A stretch of DNA of 13,953 bases, from contig MU647107.1 in the NCBI GenBank assembly GCA_026770585.1, positions 21,891-35,843 on the forward strand, given 5' to 3'. This DNA is from Baffinella frigidus. Taxonomy: Eukaryota > Cryptophyceae > Cryptomonadales > Baffinellaceae. Of this stretch, positions 13,721 through 13,953 are shown in pieces; position 1 is the first letter of the stretch, and every line of letters starts with the position of its first letter. A program made the translations under genes and the position numbers. The notes under the pieces were generated by a model. The model saw only the letters and a program-made list of their open reading frames with translations, was not told the DNA's origin and made no database searches.

Positions 13721-13847
13721 GTATCGAGGGTTAGGGCTTGTGGTTTAGGGGTAAGATGACGTTACTGAAGTGGTGTCGGGGAAGGAAACGTGGTGTTGCG
13801 GTTTGGGGCCTTATCTGAAACTTGGGGTTAGAGTTTCGGGGTTCGGG

Positions 13848-13896
13848 TTTCGGGTTTCAGGTTTCGGGTTTCAGGTTTCGGGTTTCAGGTTTCGGG
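13848..13896 (+). repeat. Alternating TTTCGGG/TTTCAGG 14-bp repeat
   Basis: The two heptamer variants alternate regularly over about seven units, giving a 14-bp higher-order period. Confidence 0.85.
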
Positions 13897-13953
13897 ACGC
13901 TGGTTCAAGGTTTAGGAAAGTTGGGGTTGGGTTATGAGCCTCGATCGTGGCTG

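Larger units (their letters stand above)
13205..13953 (-). other. Upstream of exon 1: intron or 5' region
   Basis: This stretch holds the 13315-13521 fold-back element, one copy of the 125-bp dispersed repeat (13595-13720), and an alternating TTTCGGG/TTTCAGG array near 13848-13896. No confident exon was found. A weak candidate near 13780-13830 (minus-strand reading PDTTS before GTAACG) is not called. Confidence 0.5.

Noticed and set aside
13780-13830. Candidate upstream exon reading PDTTS before GTAACG
   Set aside because: The similarity to exon 11 is a few residues only and no clear AG|G acceptor bounds it.
1-13953. Chromosome end / true telomere
   Set aside because: The arrays are degenerate, interrupted, flip strand and lie inside introns of a gene that runs off both ends of the window.

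Overview
The window looks like the genomic DNA of a eukaryotic alga or other protist. It is dominated by degenerate 7-base repeats of the TTTAGGG telomere type (TTTAGGG, TTTGGGG, TTTTGGG, TTTGGTG, TTTATGG, TTCAGGG, TTTCGGG, GTGTAGG and others). The long open frames on both strands are mostly translations of these repeats and are not genes. The TTTAGGG unit, the almost universal AG|G acceptors, the donors that depart from GTRAGT and one GC donor together fit a dinoflagellate best. A haptophyte or another alga with this telomere unit cannot be excluded.

Hidden between the repeats, on the minus strand, I can assemble 15 short exons (28 to 115 nt) running from about 13204 down to 248. Joined, they give 1157 nt, about 385 residues. 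All 14 junctions keep the reading frame and there is no internal stop. No start codon and no stop codon are seen, so both ends of the gene lie outside the window. The protein is a string of beta-sandwich-like repeats of about 105 to 120 residues. Each cycle has a VTVTVxDxD-like strand, an LTETGxSTGxFTG-like motif and a TYSE/NYAD/TYGT-like strand, as in large repetitive secreted or surface proteins. Its function is unknown.

The introns (121 to 2332 nt) are made mainly of the heptamers. Intron 7 (9297-9417) is almost nothing but heptamers, in unbroken register. Most exons are accompanied by partial copies of themselves, which I call echoes, and these follow a strict rule. Copies of the 5' part of an exon with its acceptor always lie upstream of that exon in the transcript. 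Copies of the 3' part with its donor always lie downstream. I count more than 40 echoes and found no exception.

Other elements are two 140-bp fold-back MITEs of one family with 4-bp target duplications (5488-5627 and 8037-8176), a 207-bp fold-back element with 71-nt arms (13315-13521), a 125-bp dispersed repeat at both ends of the window (984-1108 and 13595-13720), a three-copy unit of about 133 bp at 10251-10634, a six-copy 22-bp tandem repeat, and several hairpins. I see no supportable plus-strand gene, tRNA, rRNA or CRISPR array.
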